Below are positions 1 through 8,265 of a stretch of 64,000 nucleotides of DNA, piece after piece. Within the stretch, counting starts at the first letter, position 1, and every line of letters begins with the position of its first letter. The notes below the pieces were generated by a model. The model ran no database searches. It was not told the DNA's origin and worked only from the letters and a program-made list of their open reading frames with translations. A program made the translations under genes and the position numbers. The DNA comes from Streptomyces sp. man185 (GTDB lineage Bacteria > Actinomycetota > Actinomycetes > Streptomycetales > Streptomycetaceae), in the NCBI GenBank assembly GCA_002551355.1, contig NTHE01000010.1:1-64000 (forward strand). The letters are read 5' to 3'.

Positions 1-444
1 GCCGCGGCCCGGCGCATGTGGACGCGGCAGCCCCGCGCCTCGGTGCTGCTGCCGGCCGGCCGGGCCTTCGACGCGCTGGAGGTCCCCGAGTCCGCGGGCT
101 TCCTGGCGCTGGCCCGGATGGAGCGGATGGACCTGACCCTCGGCCCGGTCACCCGCACCCCCGACCGCCGGATGCTGTTCTTCGTGCTGCCCGGGGCCGC
201 CGCCAAGGCCGCCGAGCTGGTGCGGGCGCTCGGCTGGAACGCCGAGGCGATCGATCTGACCGGCCGCGGCGAGGGCCACTACATCGCCGCCCCGCCCACC
301 CGGGTCGGCGGCCGGGGCGCCGTCCAGTGGGCCCGCAGGCCCACCCACGCCAACCGCTGGCTGCCCGATGTGGACGAGCTGATCAGCCCGTTGGCGTACG
401 CCTGCGCCCGGGAGGCGGCCGACGCCCGCGCCCGGGCCTCGTAG
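1..444 (+). CDS. Prim-pol-like protein, 3' part only
   Basis: The frame is already open at base 1 and stops with TAG at 442-444, so the true start lies upstream of the window. The visible 147 residues are rich in Arg/Ala and end in a block (VQWARRPTHANRWLPDVDE) that I recognise from the short Streptomyces proteins annotated as bifunctional DNA primase/polymerase N-terminal-like. The N-terminal zinc/active-site part of such proteins would be outside the window, so no catalytic residues can be checked. These proteins usually stand alone and their cellular role is not established. The Met at base 16 is unlikely to be the real start because coding continues in front of it and no ribosome binding site is visible. 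Confidence 0.6.
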   Translation, partial: AAARRMWTRQPRASVLLPAGRAFDALEVPESAGFLALARMERMDLTLGPVTRTPDRRMLFFVLPGAAAKAAELVRALGWNAEAIDLTGRGEGHYIAAPPTRVGGRGAVQWARRPTHANRWLPDVDELISPLAYACAREAADARARAS

Positions 445-517
445 GACGCCGGAGGCCTTCGCCGGACGCCTTTCGTAGGGTGGTCCCCACCACGTGGGGA
501 TATCGAGAGGCTGTGCC

Positions 518-1345
518 ATGCCGGACCGGGCAGATGTGCGTACGGAGACAGACGCGGCGGCGGGCGGTGCGCGGGAGGCGCGACCCGCCGTCCGCGTACA
601 GGGGTTGTGGAAGCGGTTCGGTGAGCAGGTCGCCGTCGCCGGGATCGATCTGGAGCTGCCCGCGGGGAAGTTCATCGGCCTGGTCGGACCCAACGGGGCG
701 GGCAAGACGACGACGCTCTCGATGGTCACCGGGCTGCTGCGGCCCGACATGGGGAAGATCGAGGTCGCGGGCCACGACGTATGGACGGATCCGGTCGAGG
801 TGAAGTCCCGGATCGGGGTGCTGCCGGAGGGGCTGCGGCTGTTCGAGCGGCTCTCGGGTCGTGAACTGCTCGCCTACAACGGCCGGTTGCGCGGGCTGCC
901 CGGCGACGAGGTGGACAAGCGGGCCTCGCAGTTGCTGGACGTGCTGGATCTCGCCGGCTCGCAGCACAAGCTGGTCGTCGACTACTCGACCGGCATGCGG
1001 AAGAAGATCGGACTCGCGGCCGCCCTCCTCCACAATCCTGAAGTGCTGTTCCTGGACGAGCCGTTCGAGGGCGTCGACCCGGTGTCGGCGCAGACCATCC
1101 GCGGGGTGCTGGAGCGCTACACCCGGTCCGGGGCGACCGTGGTCTTCTCCAGCCATGTGATGGAGCTGGTCGAGTCGCTGTGCGACTGGGTCGCCGTGAT
1201 GGCGGCGGGCCGGATCAAGGCGCAGGGCACGCTGGCCGAGGTGCGCGGCGACGCGGCATCCCTGCAGAGCGCCTTCCTCGAACTGGTCGGCGCGGGCGGC
1301 CGGGACACCGGCGACTCCCTCGACTGGCTGGGCGGCGCCCGATGA
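518..1345 (+). CDS. ABC transporter ATP-binding protein
   Basis: This is the nucleotide-binding subunit of a two-gene ABC exporter, acting at the inner face of the membrane. Residues 57-65 are the Walker A loop (GPNGAGKTT). The signature is a YSTGM variant rather than LSGGQ, Walker B is FLDEPFEGVD, and the switch His lies in SSHVME. At 275 aa the protein has one NBD and no extra domain. I chose the ATG at 518 because GAGAGG sits 7 bases ahead of it; an in-frame GTG at 494 lacks this. The stop overlaps the permease start (ATGA), indicating translational coupling. The substrate cannot be told from sequence; the NBD is of the ABC-2/antibiotic-exporter type. Confidence 0.9.
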   Translation: MPDRADVRTETDAAAGGAREARPAVRVQGLWKRFGEQVAVAGIDLELPAGKFIGLVGPNGAGKTTTLSMVTGLLRPDMGKIEVAGHDVWTDPVEVKSRIGVLPEGLRLFERLSGRELLAYNGRLRGLPGDEVDKRASQLLDVLDLAGSQHKLVVDYSTGMRKKIGLAAALLHNPEVLFLDEPFEGVDPVSAQTIRGVLERYTRSGATVVFSSHVMELVESLCDWVAVMAAGRIKAQGTLAEVRGDAASLQSAFLELVGAGGRDTGDSLDWLGGAR

Positions 1346-2979
1346 GCGTGCTGGACTCCCCGGTCACCGCCACCGCCCCGGCCGCGCCGACGACGGGCCT
1401 CACCCCGATCTTCGTCCGGCTCAAGCTGACGCTGCTGCGCAACGGGCTGCGGCAGTCCTCCGGGCGCAAGGCGGCGTTCATCGCCTCCCTCGTCTTCACC
1501 CTGCTGCTCGCCGCGGGCCAGGTGCTCGGCCTGGTGCTGCTGCGCGGCAACGAGCACGCGGGCACCGTCGTGGTGCTGCTCACGGGGGTCGTGGCGCTCG
1601 GCTGGGCGGTGCTGCCGCTGTTCTTCCCGAGCGGTGACGACACCCTCGACCCGACCCGGCTGGTGATGCTGCCGCTGCGGCCGAAGCCGTTGATCCGGGC
1701 CCTGTTGGTGTCCTCGATGATCGGCATCGGCCCGCTGTTCACCCTGTGCCTGGTGGTCGGCTCGGTCCTCGCGCTGGCGCACGGGGCCGCGGGCGTGGTG
1801 TTCGCGGCGCTCGCGGTCCCGCTGACGATGCTGCTGTGCGTGGCTCTGTCCCGGGCGGTGGCCACGGCGAACGTACGGCTGCTGAACTCCCGCAAGGGCC
1901 GCGACCTCGCGGTGCTCAGCGGGCTGGTGATCGCGGTGGGCATCCAGTTCGTCAACTTCGGCGCGCAGCGGCTCGGCCAGGCCGGCGGGCTCTCCACGCT
2001 GGACCCGGCGGCGGACGTGGTGCGCTGGCTGCCCGGCGCCTCCGCCGTGGCGGCGGTGGACGCGGCATCGGACGGTTCGTACGGGGTCGCCGTCCTCCAG
2101 TTGCTGATCACGGTCGGCGCCCTGGTGGCGCTGATGTGGATGTGGCAGCGAAGCCTGGTGAAGCTGATGACCGCGCCGGACGGTTCGACCCTGGCGGCGG
2201 CGGAGCCGACCCGCGAGAAGTCCGGCCGGGGCGGTCTTTCGGCGCTGCTGCCGGAGGGCCGTACGGCGACGGTGATGCAGCGCAGCCTGCGGTACGTGGC
2301 CCGGGACCCGAAGACCAAGGCGGCCTGGGTGACGGCGCTGGCGGTCGGGGCGATCGTGCCGCTGCTCAACGCGGTCCAGGGCACCGGCTCGGTCTACTTC
2401 GCGTGCTTCGCCGCCGGGATGCTCGGCATGCAGATGTACAACCAGTTCGGCCAGGACACCTCGGCCTTCTGGATGGTGGCGCTGACGATCTCCTCGCCCC
2501 GGGACGCGTACGTCGAACTGCGGGCGCGGGCACTGGTCCTGCTGCTGCTCACCCTGCCGTTCACGCTGCTGGTGTGCGGGGTGACGGCGGCGATGATCGG
2601 TGACTGGCAGTCGCTGCCGGGGGCGATGGGCCTGTCCTTCGCGCTGCTGGGATCGATGCTGGCGACGGGGGCGGTGGCCTCGGCGCTGTTCCCGTACTCG
2701 ATTCCGCAGGAGGGCGCGTTCAAGAACGTGGTGCCGGGGCAGGGCGGTCTGGCCTGGATCTCGATCCTCGGCGGCATGCTGGCCGCCGCGCTGCTGTCCG
2801 CGCCGGTGATCGTGCCGACCGTCTGGATGCACGTCACGGACCACCACGACGCGCTGTGGCTCATGGTGCCGGGCGGGCTCGTGTACGGGGCGCTCATCGG
2901 GTGGGTGGGACTGCGGATCGCCGCCGGACGCACGGCGAACCGGCTGCCGGAGATCCTGGCGGCGGTCAGCAAGGGCTGA
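1342..2979 (+). CDS. ABC transporter permease
   Basis: This 545-residue integral membrane protein is the partner of the preceding ATPase. It has many long hydrophobic stretches, for example near residues 48-75, 83-107, 125-165 and 190-220, with further segments after residue 330. A more polar cytosolic loop (about residues 265-315) separates the two halves. It starts at the ATG in the ATGA overlap with the upstream gene. No catalytic domain is fused. It ends 20 bases from the convergent hydrolase gene. Export of a lipid, peptide or drug is possible, but nothing in the sequence or neighbours fixes the substrate. Confidence 0.87.
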   Translation: MSVLDSPVTATAPAAPTTGLTPIFVRLKLTLLRNGLRQSSGRKAAFIASLVFTLLLAAGQVLGLVLLRGNEHAGTVVVLLTGVVALGWAVLPLFFPSGDDTLDPTRLVMLPLRPKPLIRALLVSSMIGIGPLFTLCLVVGSVLALAHGAAGVVFAALAVPLTMLLCVALSRAVATANVRLLNSRKGRDLAVLSGLVIAVGIQFVNFGAQRLGQAGGLSTLDPAADVVRWLPGASAVAAVDAASDGSYGVAVLQLLITVGALVALMWMWQRSLVKLMTAPDGSTLAAAEPTREKSGRGGLSALLPEGRTATVMQRSLRYVARDPKTKAAWVTALAVGAIVPLLNAVQGTGSVYFACFAAGMLGMQMYNQFGQDTSAFWMVALTISSPRDAYVELRARALVLLLLTLPFTLLVCGVTAAMIGDWQSLPGAMGLSFALLGSMLATGAVASALFPYSIPQEGAFKNVVPGQGGLAWISILGGMLAAALLSAPVIVPTVWMHVTDHHDALWLMVPGGLVYGALIGWVGLRIAAGRTANRLPEILAAVSKG

Positions 2980-2999
2980 GCCACAGCCCTCGCAGGGGG

Positions 3000-3893
3000 C
3001 TACGGGGAGACCGGTTCGCGGTCGTCGCGGTTGTCCTCCGCGAGTTGTTCCAGGAACGGCTCCACCGCGGCCCGCCAGCCCTCCGGCTGGTCGTAGTGGA
3101 CGAGGTGGCCCGCGTCCGCCACTTCCGCGTACTGCCCGCGCGGGAGGACGCGGACCATCTCCTGGGCCTCGGCGCGGCCCAGCTCCCCGTCGAGGCCGCG
3201 CAGCACCAGCGCGGGGCACTGGACCTGGGCCAGCTCCTCCCAGTGGGCGTCGAAGACCCAGGTGGCGCGGGAGCGGAGCATCTGGGTGCGGGAGAAGACC
3301 GGGCGCCAGCCGTCCTCGCACTCGGCCATCACCTCGGCGTAGAACTCGCCGCGCGCGGGGTTCGGCCGCTCCACCCAGGGGTCGTCCTCGCCGAACCACT
3401 TCCGTACGTCGGCGAGGGTGGCGAAGGGCAGCGGCCAGGAGTCGAACCAGTCGCTCCACTCACGCTGGGAGGCCGCCCCGAGGGCGGAGGCCCGCATGTC
3501 GCAGACGACGAGGGCGCGGACGAGGTCGGGGCGCTTGGCGGCGAGCTGCCAGCCGGTGAGCGCTCCCATGGCGTGGCCGACGACGGTGACCGGGCCGAGC
3601 CCGAGCTGTTCGATCGCGGCCTCGGCGTCGGAGACGTAGGCGTCGCGGGTGTACGGGCCGTCGGCGGGCTTGTCGCTGCGGCCGTGGCCGCGCTGATCGA
3701 GGCCGACCGCGCGGTGCCGTTCGGTGAGCCAGCGGGCGGTCGGGGCCCAGTGCGAGGCCCGGCCCATCAGCCCGTGCAGCAGTAAGACCCCGGGAGCGCC
3801 GTTCGCCTCCGCACGCTCCTTGGGCGGGTCGGCGAACTCCCATGCCGCGAGGCGTACGCCGTCGGTTCCGGTTACGTCGATGCGCCGCACCAT
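3000..3893 (-). CDS. Alpha/beta hydrolase-fold protein lacking the nucleophile serine
   Basis: The 297-residue protein has an alpha/beta-hydrolase layout: the oxyanion HG motif (LLHGLMG, residues 38-44), a DQRGHGRS block, and a late His in DAGHLVHYD. The nucleophile elbow, however, reads GHAMG at residues 106-110, so Ala108 replaces the expected Ser. A normal serine esterase mechanism is therefore not available. Either the protein is a non-catalytic member (as in receptor-like relatives) or it uses other chemistry, as some cofactor-less dioxygenases and lyases of the fold do. The ATG at 3893 is preceded by an AGAAGGGGG ribosome site. An upstream in-frame extension to about 4013 has no such signal. 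Confidence 0.8.
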   Translation of the reverse strand: MVRRIDVTGTDGVRLAAWEFADPPKERAEANGAPGVLLLHGLMGRASHWAPTARWLTERHRAVGLDQRGHGRSDKPADGPYTRDAYVSDAEAAIEQLGLGPVTVVGHAMGALTGWQLAAKRPDLVRALVVCDMRASALGAASQREWSDWFDSWPLPFATLADVRKWFGEDDPWVERPNPARGEFYAEVMAECEDGWRPVFSRTQMLRSRATWVFDAHWEELAQVQCPALVLRGLDGELGRAEAQEMVRVLPRGQYAEVADAGHLVHYDQPEGWRAAVEPFLEQLAEDNRDDREPVSP

Positions 3894-4468
3894 AGTCCTG
3901 GCACCCCCTTCTGGTCCTCGATCACCGTGTGGTCGCGCCGCCAGGCTATCGAACTTGTATTCGAAAACGGGGTTCCGCCACCCAACACCCCACGTTCGAG
4001 TGACACCCGTCAAGGATTGATGCCGGCCGGCCTGGGGAGATCTTCAGCGGGAGGCGGGCCGCTCGGGGACAGGGGCCCGCGGGAGATGACCTTGAGAGCT
4101 CGGGGCTCCGGGTCAGCACAGGGGAGGAACGGCCCCGGCGCCTTCGGACGCCGGGGCCGCCCCCTGTCCGGGGACGGCCGCCGACGGACTCGACAACGAT
4201 GGCAAGCGGCGGCGCCAGGCGCCTCGCACCAGCCGGGACCAGGGCGTTTCGAAGCGCGACGGGCACCGTGCGGTGCGCGTGACGGTACGACGGGCGCATT
4301 CCCTGCTCCCTCCCCGACCGTGCCGGCCGTGGCCGGCCGACACCCTCAGGTCCTCTGCCTGGCCTCAGCCTGGCACGCGACGCGTCCGGCCGCTGCGATT
4401 CCGGACGGAAATCGGCAAGCGCACATCACGGTTGTGTTGCCGTGGCCGGCGCGGGGCCGGCCACCGTG
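3894..4468. other. Intergenic region between the hydrolase gene and dmdR1
   Basis: This is 575 bases without a supportable gene. The part near 3940-3980 is A+T-richer and probably carries the promoter of the minus-strand hydrolase gene. A strong hairpin at 4130-4159 probably ends the dmdR1 transcript. Between 4160 and 4468 I see short GC-rich stems but no tRNA or coding pattern. A plus-strand frame that opens opposite dmdR1 begins at 4442. Confidence 0.5.
4130..4159 (-). terminator. Strong GC hairpin, probable terminator of dmdR1
   Basis: An 11-bp perfect stem (CGGCCCCGGCG at 4130-4140 with its complement at 4149-4159) encloses an 8-base loop. No clear T-run follows, as is common for Streptomyces terminators. 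It lies about 310 bases past the dmdR1 stop on the minus strand. Confidence 0.55.
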
Positions 4469-5182
4469 TCAGCGCTTGGCGACGAACACGTGCGAGGCGA
4501 CCTCGGAGTCGAGCTCCGCGGCCTCCCCGCTGGAGCCGACCAGCACCCCGCCGGGCGACTCGGTCACGCTCACGACGGACCCGGGCTGCACCCCGGCCCT
4601 GCGCAGCGTGTACATCAGCTGGGCGTCGGTCTGGATCGGCTCCCCGATCCGCCGCACCACCACGGTCTTGCCCTCGGCGCCCGGATCCAGCTCGGCCAGG
4701 CTCACCATGGAGGCGTCCAGGAACGACTCGGCCCCGGCCTTCTCGCCCAGCTCCTCCAGGCCCGGGATGGGATTCCCGTACGGCGACTCCGTCGGGTGGC
4801 GCAGCAGCTCCAGCACCCGCCGCTCCACCGCCTCGCTCATCACGTGCTCCCAGCGGCAGGCCTCGGCGTGGACCTGCTCCCACTCCAGGCCGATCACGTC
4901 CACGAGCAGACACTCGGCGAGCCGGTGCTTGCGCATGACGCGGGTGGCGAGGCGACGGCCCTCCTCGGTCAGCTCCAGGTGGCGGTCCCCCGCGACCTGG
5001 ACCAGTCCGTCGCGCTCCATGCGGGCCACCGTCTGGCTGACGGTCGGACCGCTCTGGTCCAGCCGTTCGGCGATGCGGGCGCGCATGGGGACCACGCCTT
5101 CCTCTTCCAGTTCGAGGATGGTGCGGAGATACATCTCCGTGGTGTCGATCAGTCCGGACATACGTGCCCCTCGATGCTGTGA
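4442..5182 (+). other. Open frame antiparallel to dmdR1, position of the reported adm gene
   Basis: A continuous plus-strand frame of 246 codons from GTG 4442 to TGA 5180-5182 covers the whole of dmdR1 on the opposite strand. In S. coelicolor a gene called adm has been reported antiparallel to dmdR1, with a protein product affecting siderophore and antibiotic production. This frame has the matching place and size. The predicted protein is rich in His, Gln, Leu and Gly and shows no known domain. Against it, high-G+C genes often leave a long antisense frame open by chance, and I see no good ribosome site before 4442. It is recorded as a candidate only. Confidence 0.3.
4469..5161 (-). CDS. dmdR1: DtxR-family iron-dependent repressor DmdR1
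   Basis: This 230-residue metalloregulator is of the DtxR/IdeR type. Such proteins bind DNA when loaded with Fe(II) and repress siderophore and iron-uptake genes. All classical metal ligands are in place: Met10, Cys102, Glu105 and His106 for the primary site; His79, Glu83 and His98 plus the Glu174-x-x-Gln177 pair of the C-terminal domain for the ancillary site. The winged helix covers about residues 1-70, the dimerisation region 75-140 and an SH3-like domain 150-228. Length and ligands match Streptomyces DmdR1 closely. The gene is divergent from the SIS-domain gene. I did not find an iron-box dyad in its own upstream region. Confidence 0.93.
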   Translation of the reverse strand: MSGLIDTTEMYLRTILELEEEGVVPMRARIAERLDQSGPTVSQTVARMERDGLVQVAGDRHLELTEEGRRLATRVMRKHRLAECLLVDVIGLEWEQVHAEACRWEHVMSEAVERRVLELLRHPTESPYGNPIPGLEELGEKAGAESFLDASMVSLAELDPGAEGKTVVVRRIGEPIQTDAQLMYTLRRAGVQPGSVVSVTESPGGVLVGSSGEAAELDSEVASHVFVAKR

Positions 5183-5295
5183 CTAGAAAACGTCGTGCGA
5201 TGGCCCTGCACCAATTCTGACGCATAGCGCCGACAACCGTGCCGCCCCGGTGGAAGACCGGTGGAAGAGCATGCGCGCGGGGGCGCCGGGCGGTA

Positions 5296-5325
5296 TTGAC
5301 AGTCCACTGGTCCAGACCGCAACGT
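5296..5325 (+). promoter_or_regulatory. TTGACA promoter element with overlapping DasR-type (dre) operator
   Basis: A consensus -35 hexamer TTGACA (5296-5301) is followed by ACTGGTCCAGACCGCA (5306-5321). That is close to the palindromic dre site of the GntR-family regulator DasR (ACTGGTCTAGACCACT). The site would fill the spacer between -35 and a weak -10 around 5319-5325, the classical position for a repressor. It lies about 100 bases before an enzyme gene likely to act on amino-sugar phosphates. Confidence 0.6.
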
Positions 5326-5417
5326 GATCGGCGGCACGGGCATTCCCGAGCCGCCGAACGCGCTGCGCACCACCCGTTCCACCCCCGCCCCACACCCGTC
5401 GAGAAGGGCTCTCCCCG

Positions 5418-6173
5418 ATGAGCGACAGCAAGCTGGCCGGTCAGTTCTTCGATGCGGCGATCGGCCTGCTGACACGGGTGCGGGACGAGGAGGCGGACAG
5501 CATCGCCGCCGCCGGCGCCGCCGTCGCGGACACCGTCGAGGCGGGCGGGCGGCTCTTCGCCTTCGGCGCAGGCCACTCCTCGCTGGCCGCCCAGGACGTC
5601 GTCTACCGCGCGGGCGGCCTCGCCCTGATGAACCTGCTCACCGTGCCCGGCGTGGTCGGCGTGGACGTCATGCCCGCCACGCTCGGCTCGGCGCTGGAGC
5701 GGGTGGACGGGCTCGCCTCGGCCGTCCTGGACTCCAGCCCCGCCACCGCCGGGGACCTGCTGGTGATCGTCTCGCTGTCCGGGCGCAACGCCCTGCCGGT
5801 CGAGATGGCGCAGAACGCGCGCGCCCTCGGGCTGAAGGTCATCGGCGTCACCTCGGTCGCGTACGCGGAGAACACCCGCTCCCGGCACGCCTCGGGCGGC
5901 TTCCTGCGGGACCACTGCGACATCGTCCTGGACAGCAAGATCGCGATCGGCGACGCGGAGCTGACGGCCGCCGGTGTCGAGGCCCCGTTCGCCCCCGCCT
6001 CGACCGTGGTGACCAGCGCGATCATGCAGGCGATGCTGGCGGCCGCCGTCGAGCGGCTGGTGGCCCGGGGCGTCGAGCCGCCGATGCTGCGCTCGGGGAA
6101 CGTCGACGGCGGCCACGAGTGGAACGGCCGGGTCATGACGGAGTACCGGGACCGGATCTTCTACCGGCACTGA
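5418..6173 (+). CDS. nagS: SIS-domain sugar-phosphate enzyme, NagS-like
   Basis: The 251-residue protein is a single SIS (sugar isomerase) domain of the UPF0309 type. Features are FAFGAGHSS near residue 47 and a phosphate-binding SLSGRNALPVEM loop near 117. To my recollection the S. coelicolor orthologue (SCO4393) has been described as NagS, an N-acetylglucosamine-6-phosphate dehydratase that determines amino-sugar toxicity. The symbol rests on that memory and on domain fit. The ATG at 5418 has a GAGAAGG ribosome site. A DasR-like operator upstream would link it to GlcNAc metabolism. It is convergent with the histidine kinase gene. Confidence 0.75.
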   Translation: MSDSKLAGQFFDAAIGLLTRVRDEEADSIAAAGAAVADTVEAGGRLFAFGAGHSSLAAQDVVYRAGGLALMNLLTVPGVVGVDVMPATLGSALERVDGLASAVLDSSPATAGDLLVIVSLSGRNALPVEMAQNARALGLKVIGVTSVAYAENTRSRHASGGFLRDHCDIVLDSKIAIGDAELTAAGVEAPFAPASTVVTSAIMQAMLAAAVERLVARGVEPPMLRSGNVDGGHEWNGRVMTEYRDRIFYRH

Positions 6174-6256
6174 GCGGGCACCTCCGGCGGGGGCGGCTAC
6201 CGCCACTGGGCGGGCACCTGGGCGAGCACCTGGGCGAGCACCTCCGGCAGGCGCGG
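6174..6256. repeat. Short degenerate repeats between convergent genes
   Basis: The 83 bases between the SIS gene and the kinase gene contain two copies of GCGGCTACCGCCACT (starting near 6192 and 6254, the second running into the kinase stop region) and three copies of a GGGCGAGCACCT-like unit in between. Each GGCGGCTACCGCC can form a small stem, so the array may act as a bidirectional terminator. Confidence 0.4.
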
Positions 6257-7453
6257 CTACCGCCACTCGGCCCGAGGCGCCGGGAGGCGCGTGGGAAGGG
6301 TGACCCGGGCCGTCAGGCCGCCGCCCGGGTTGGCCCGCGCGGCAACGTCCCCGCCGTGCGCCCGCGCCACCGAGGCCACGATGGAGAGCCCGAGGCCCGC
6401 GCCCTCGCCCGGTGCGTGGCGGCGGGCCCGCGCCCGGCGGAACGGCTCGAACAGCAGCGGCACGGTCGCCGGGGCCACCTCGGGCCCGGTGTTGGCGACC
6501 TCCAGGCCCTCCGGCCCCACCCGGACCCGTACGGTCCCGCCGGGGTGGTTGTGGCGCAGCGCGTTGGCGACCAGGTTGTGCACGAGGTGGTCGAGCAGGA
6601 CCGCATCGCCCTCGACCGTCACCGGCCGGGCCGTCACCTCCACGGTGATGTCCCGCTCCTCCGCCTCGGCCGCCAGCGCCTCGGTGACCGTGGCGGTGGT
6701 CTCGTCCAGCGCGACCCGCTCCCGCCGCCGCAGCCCCTCGTCGGAGACCGCGAGGAGCAGCAGCCCCTCGATGAGCCGCTCGCTGTCGGCCGCGGTGTCG
6801 ATGAGCTTGTCCCGGATCCAGGCGACCTTCTCGGGCGGCGGGTCGTCGGCGAGCCCGATCTCGGCGGCGGCCCGCTGCACGGCGAGCGGGGTGCGCAGCT
6901 CGTGGGCGGCGTTGGCGGCGAACCGCTGCCGGGCGGCGACGAGCTGCTCGATCCGGTCGAGCATCCCGTCGAAGGTGTCGGCCAGCTCCTTGAGCTCACC
7001 GGGCGGGGCCTTCAGCGCGAGGCGTTCGTGCAGGTTGGAGCCGGAGAGCCGGCGGGCCCGGGCGGTGATGACGCCGACCGGCCGCAGCACCCTGCCCGCC
7101 ATCCACCAGGCGAGGGCCACGGAGAGCGCGGAGTAGACGGCGAGGGAGACCCCGGAGACGGTGAGGAGCTGGCTGAGGGCCGCGTCGCCGGCCGCGGTGC
7201 TGACCTTCTGAGCGACGGCGTACTGGCCGGGCTCCATGACAGCGGTCTGCGCCCAGTCCGAGGTGGGGAGGGCGGGTGCCGGGACGGAGCCGACGTCCAT
7301 CCGGGCCGTGGGGACGGCCGGGGCGACGGCCGTGACGATCCCGGCGTACACGCCTTCGCTGACCAGCAGATAGACGATGGCCAGGAGCAGGACGCCGGCC
7401 ATGACCAGCAGTCCGCCGTACAGCGCGGCGAGGCGGGTGCGCTCACTGTTCAC
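6257..7453 (-). CDS. Two-component sensor histidine kinase
   Basis: This 398-residue membrane kinase has one transmembrane helix at about residues 9-31, an extracytoplasmic loop to about 96, a second helix at 97-120 and a HAMP region to about 172. The phospho-acceptor H-box has His184 in AAHELRTPL. The ATPase domain shows an N-box (HNLVANALRHN, about 291-301) and GLGLS near 353-357. The GTG start at 7453 overlaps the TGA of the response regulator gene, so the two are co-translated. The small outer loop suggests sensing of a membrane or envelope signal. The neighbouring divergent efflux operon is the most likely target; this is inference from position. Confidence 0.92.
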   Translation of the reverse strand: MNSERTRLAALYGGLLVMAGVLLLAIVYLLVSEGVYAGIVTAVAPAVPTARMDVGSVPAPALPTSDWAQTAVMEPGQYAVAQKVSTAAGDAALSQLLTVSGVSLAVYSALSVALAWWMAGRVLRPVGVITARARRLSGSNLHERLALKAPPGELKELADTFDGMLDRIEQLVAARQRFAANAAHELRTPLAVQRAAAEIGLADDPPPEKVAWIRDKLIDTAADSERLIEGLLLLAVSDEGLRRRERVALDETTATVTEALAAEAEERDITVEVTARPVTVEGDAVLLDHLVHNLVANALRHNHPGGTVRVRVGPEGLEVANTGPEVAPATVPLLFEPFRRARARRHAPGEGAGLGLSIVASVARAHGGDVAARANPGGGLTARVTLPTRLPAPRAEWR

Positions 7454-8139
7454 CGGGCGTTCCCCGTTTCCGGCGCGGGGCGCTCCCCGATGCGGTAGCC
7501 GGCTCCCGGGACGGTCTCGATCACCGGGGGCGCGCCGAGTTTGGCGCGGAGCTTGGAGAGGGTGACGCGGACCGCGTTGGTGCGGTAGCTGGTGTCCTGC
7601 TCCCACACCTCCTCGATCAGGTCGTCGCCGCTGACGACGGCGCCCTCGGCCCGCAGCAGGGTTTCCAGCACGGCGAACTCCTTGCGGGAGAGGGAGAGGA
7701 AGCGGCCGTCGCGGCAGACCTGGCGGCGGGCGGTGTCGAGTCTCAGTCCGGCCCGTTCCAGGACGGGCGGCAGGGCGGGTCGGGCGCGGCGGCTCAGCGC
7801 GAGAACCCGGGCGAGGAGTTCGTCGTACGCGAACGGCTTGGTCAGGTAGTCGTCGGCGCCGAGACCGAGGCCGGCCACCCGGTCCCTTACGGTCCCCGCG
7901 GCGGTGAGCATCAGGATCCGGGTGAGCAGCCGCATCGCGACGACCCTCCGGCACACCTCGTCGCCGTGCAGCCCCGGCAGATCGCGGTCGAGGATCATCA
8001 CGTCGTACGCGCCGAACCGCAGCCGCTCCAGCGCCGCCGCGCCGTCGGGGGCGATGTCCACGGCCACGGCGTCGCGGCGCAGTCCCTCGGCGATCATCTC
8101 CGCCAGGAATTCCTCGTCCTCCACCACCAGCACGCGCAT
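7450..8139 (-). CDS. OmpR-family response regulator
   Basis: The 229-residue regulator has a receiver domain with acidic pocket Glu7-Asp8, phospho-acceptor Asp51 (MILDRDLPG) and Lys101 (LTKPF). A winged-helix DNA-binding domain follows from about residue 130, with the RTNAVRVTLSKLR recognition segment. It is the first gene of the regulator-kinase pair, transcribed away from the lipoprotein/adaptor/MacB-like operon. Only 126 bases separate the two divergent starts, so a binding site for this regulator could control both directions. A loose dyad (GATG ... CATC) at about 8161-8183 is the only candidate I can see. Confidence 0.92.
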   Translation of the reverse strand: MRVLVVEDEEFLAEMIAEGLRRDAVAVDIAPDGAAALERLRFGAYDVMILDRDLPGLHGDEVCRRVVAMRLLTRILMLTAAGTVRDRVAGLGLGADDYLTKPFAYDELLARVLALSRRARPALPPVLERAGLRLDTARRQVCRDGRFLSLSRKEFAVLETLLRAEGAVVSGDDLIEEVWEQDTSYRTNAVRVTLSKLRAKLGAPPVIETVPGAGYRIGERPAPETGNAR

Positions 8140-8265
8140 GGGCCCTGTGTACCCGAAAGCGATGTTTCGCCGGTGTAAGCATCCGGGCCGACAGAAACGA
8201 GACCGCGTCCTCGCGCACGCTCGGGCCGTTCGTACCGGCCTGTCAGCAACCGACGAGGAGCCCCC

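Noticed and set aside
1117..3459. 780-codon minus-strand open frame opposite the ABC transporter genes
   Set aside because: Arg/His/Gln/Gly-rich translation without any domain, exactly antisense to two clear ABC genes; typical artefact of third-position G+C bias.
5162..5417. Iron box (DmdR operator) in the dmdR1/SIS divergent region
   Set aside because: Looked for the 19-bp TTAGGTTAGGCTCACCTAA-type dyad and found no acceptable match.
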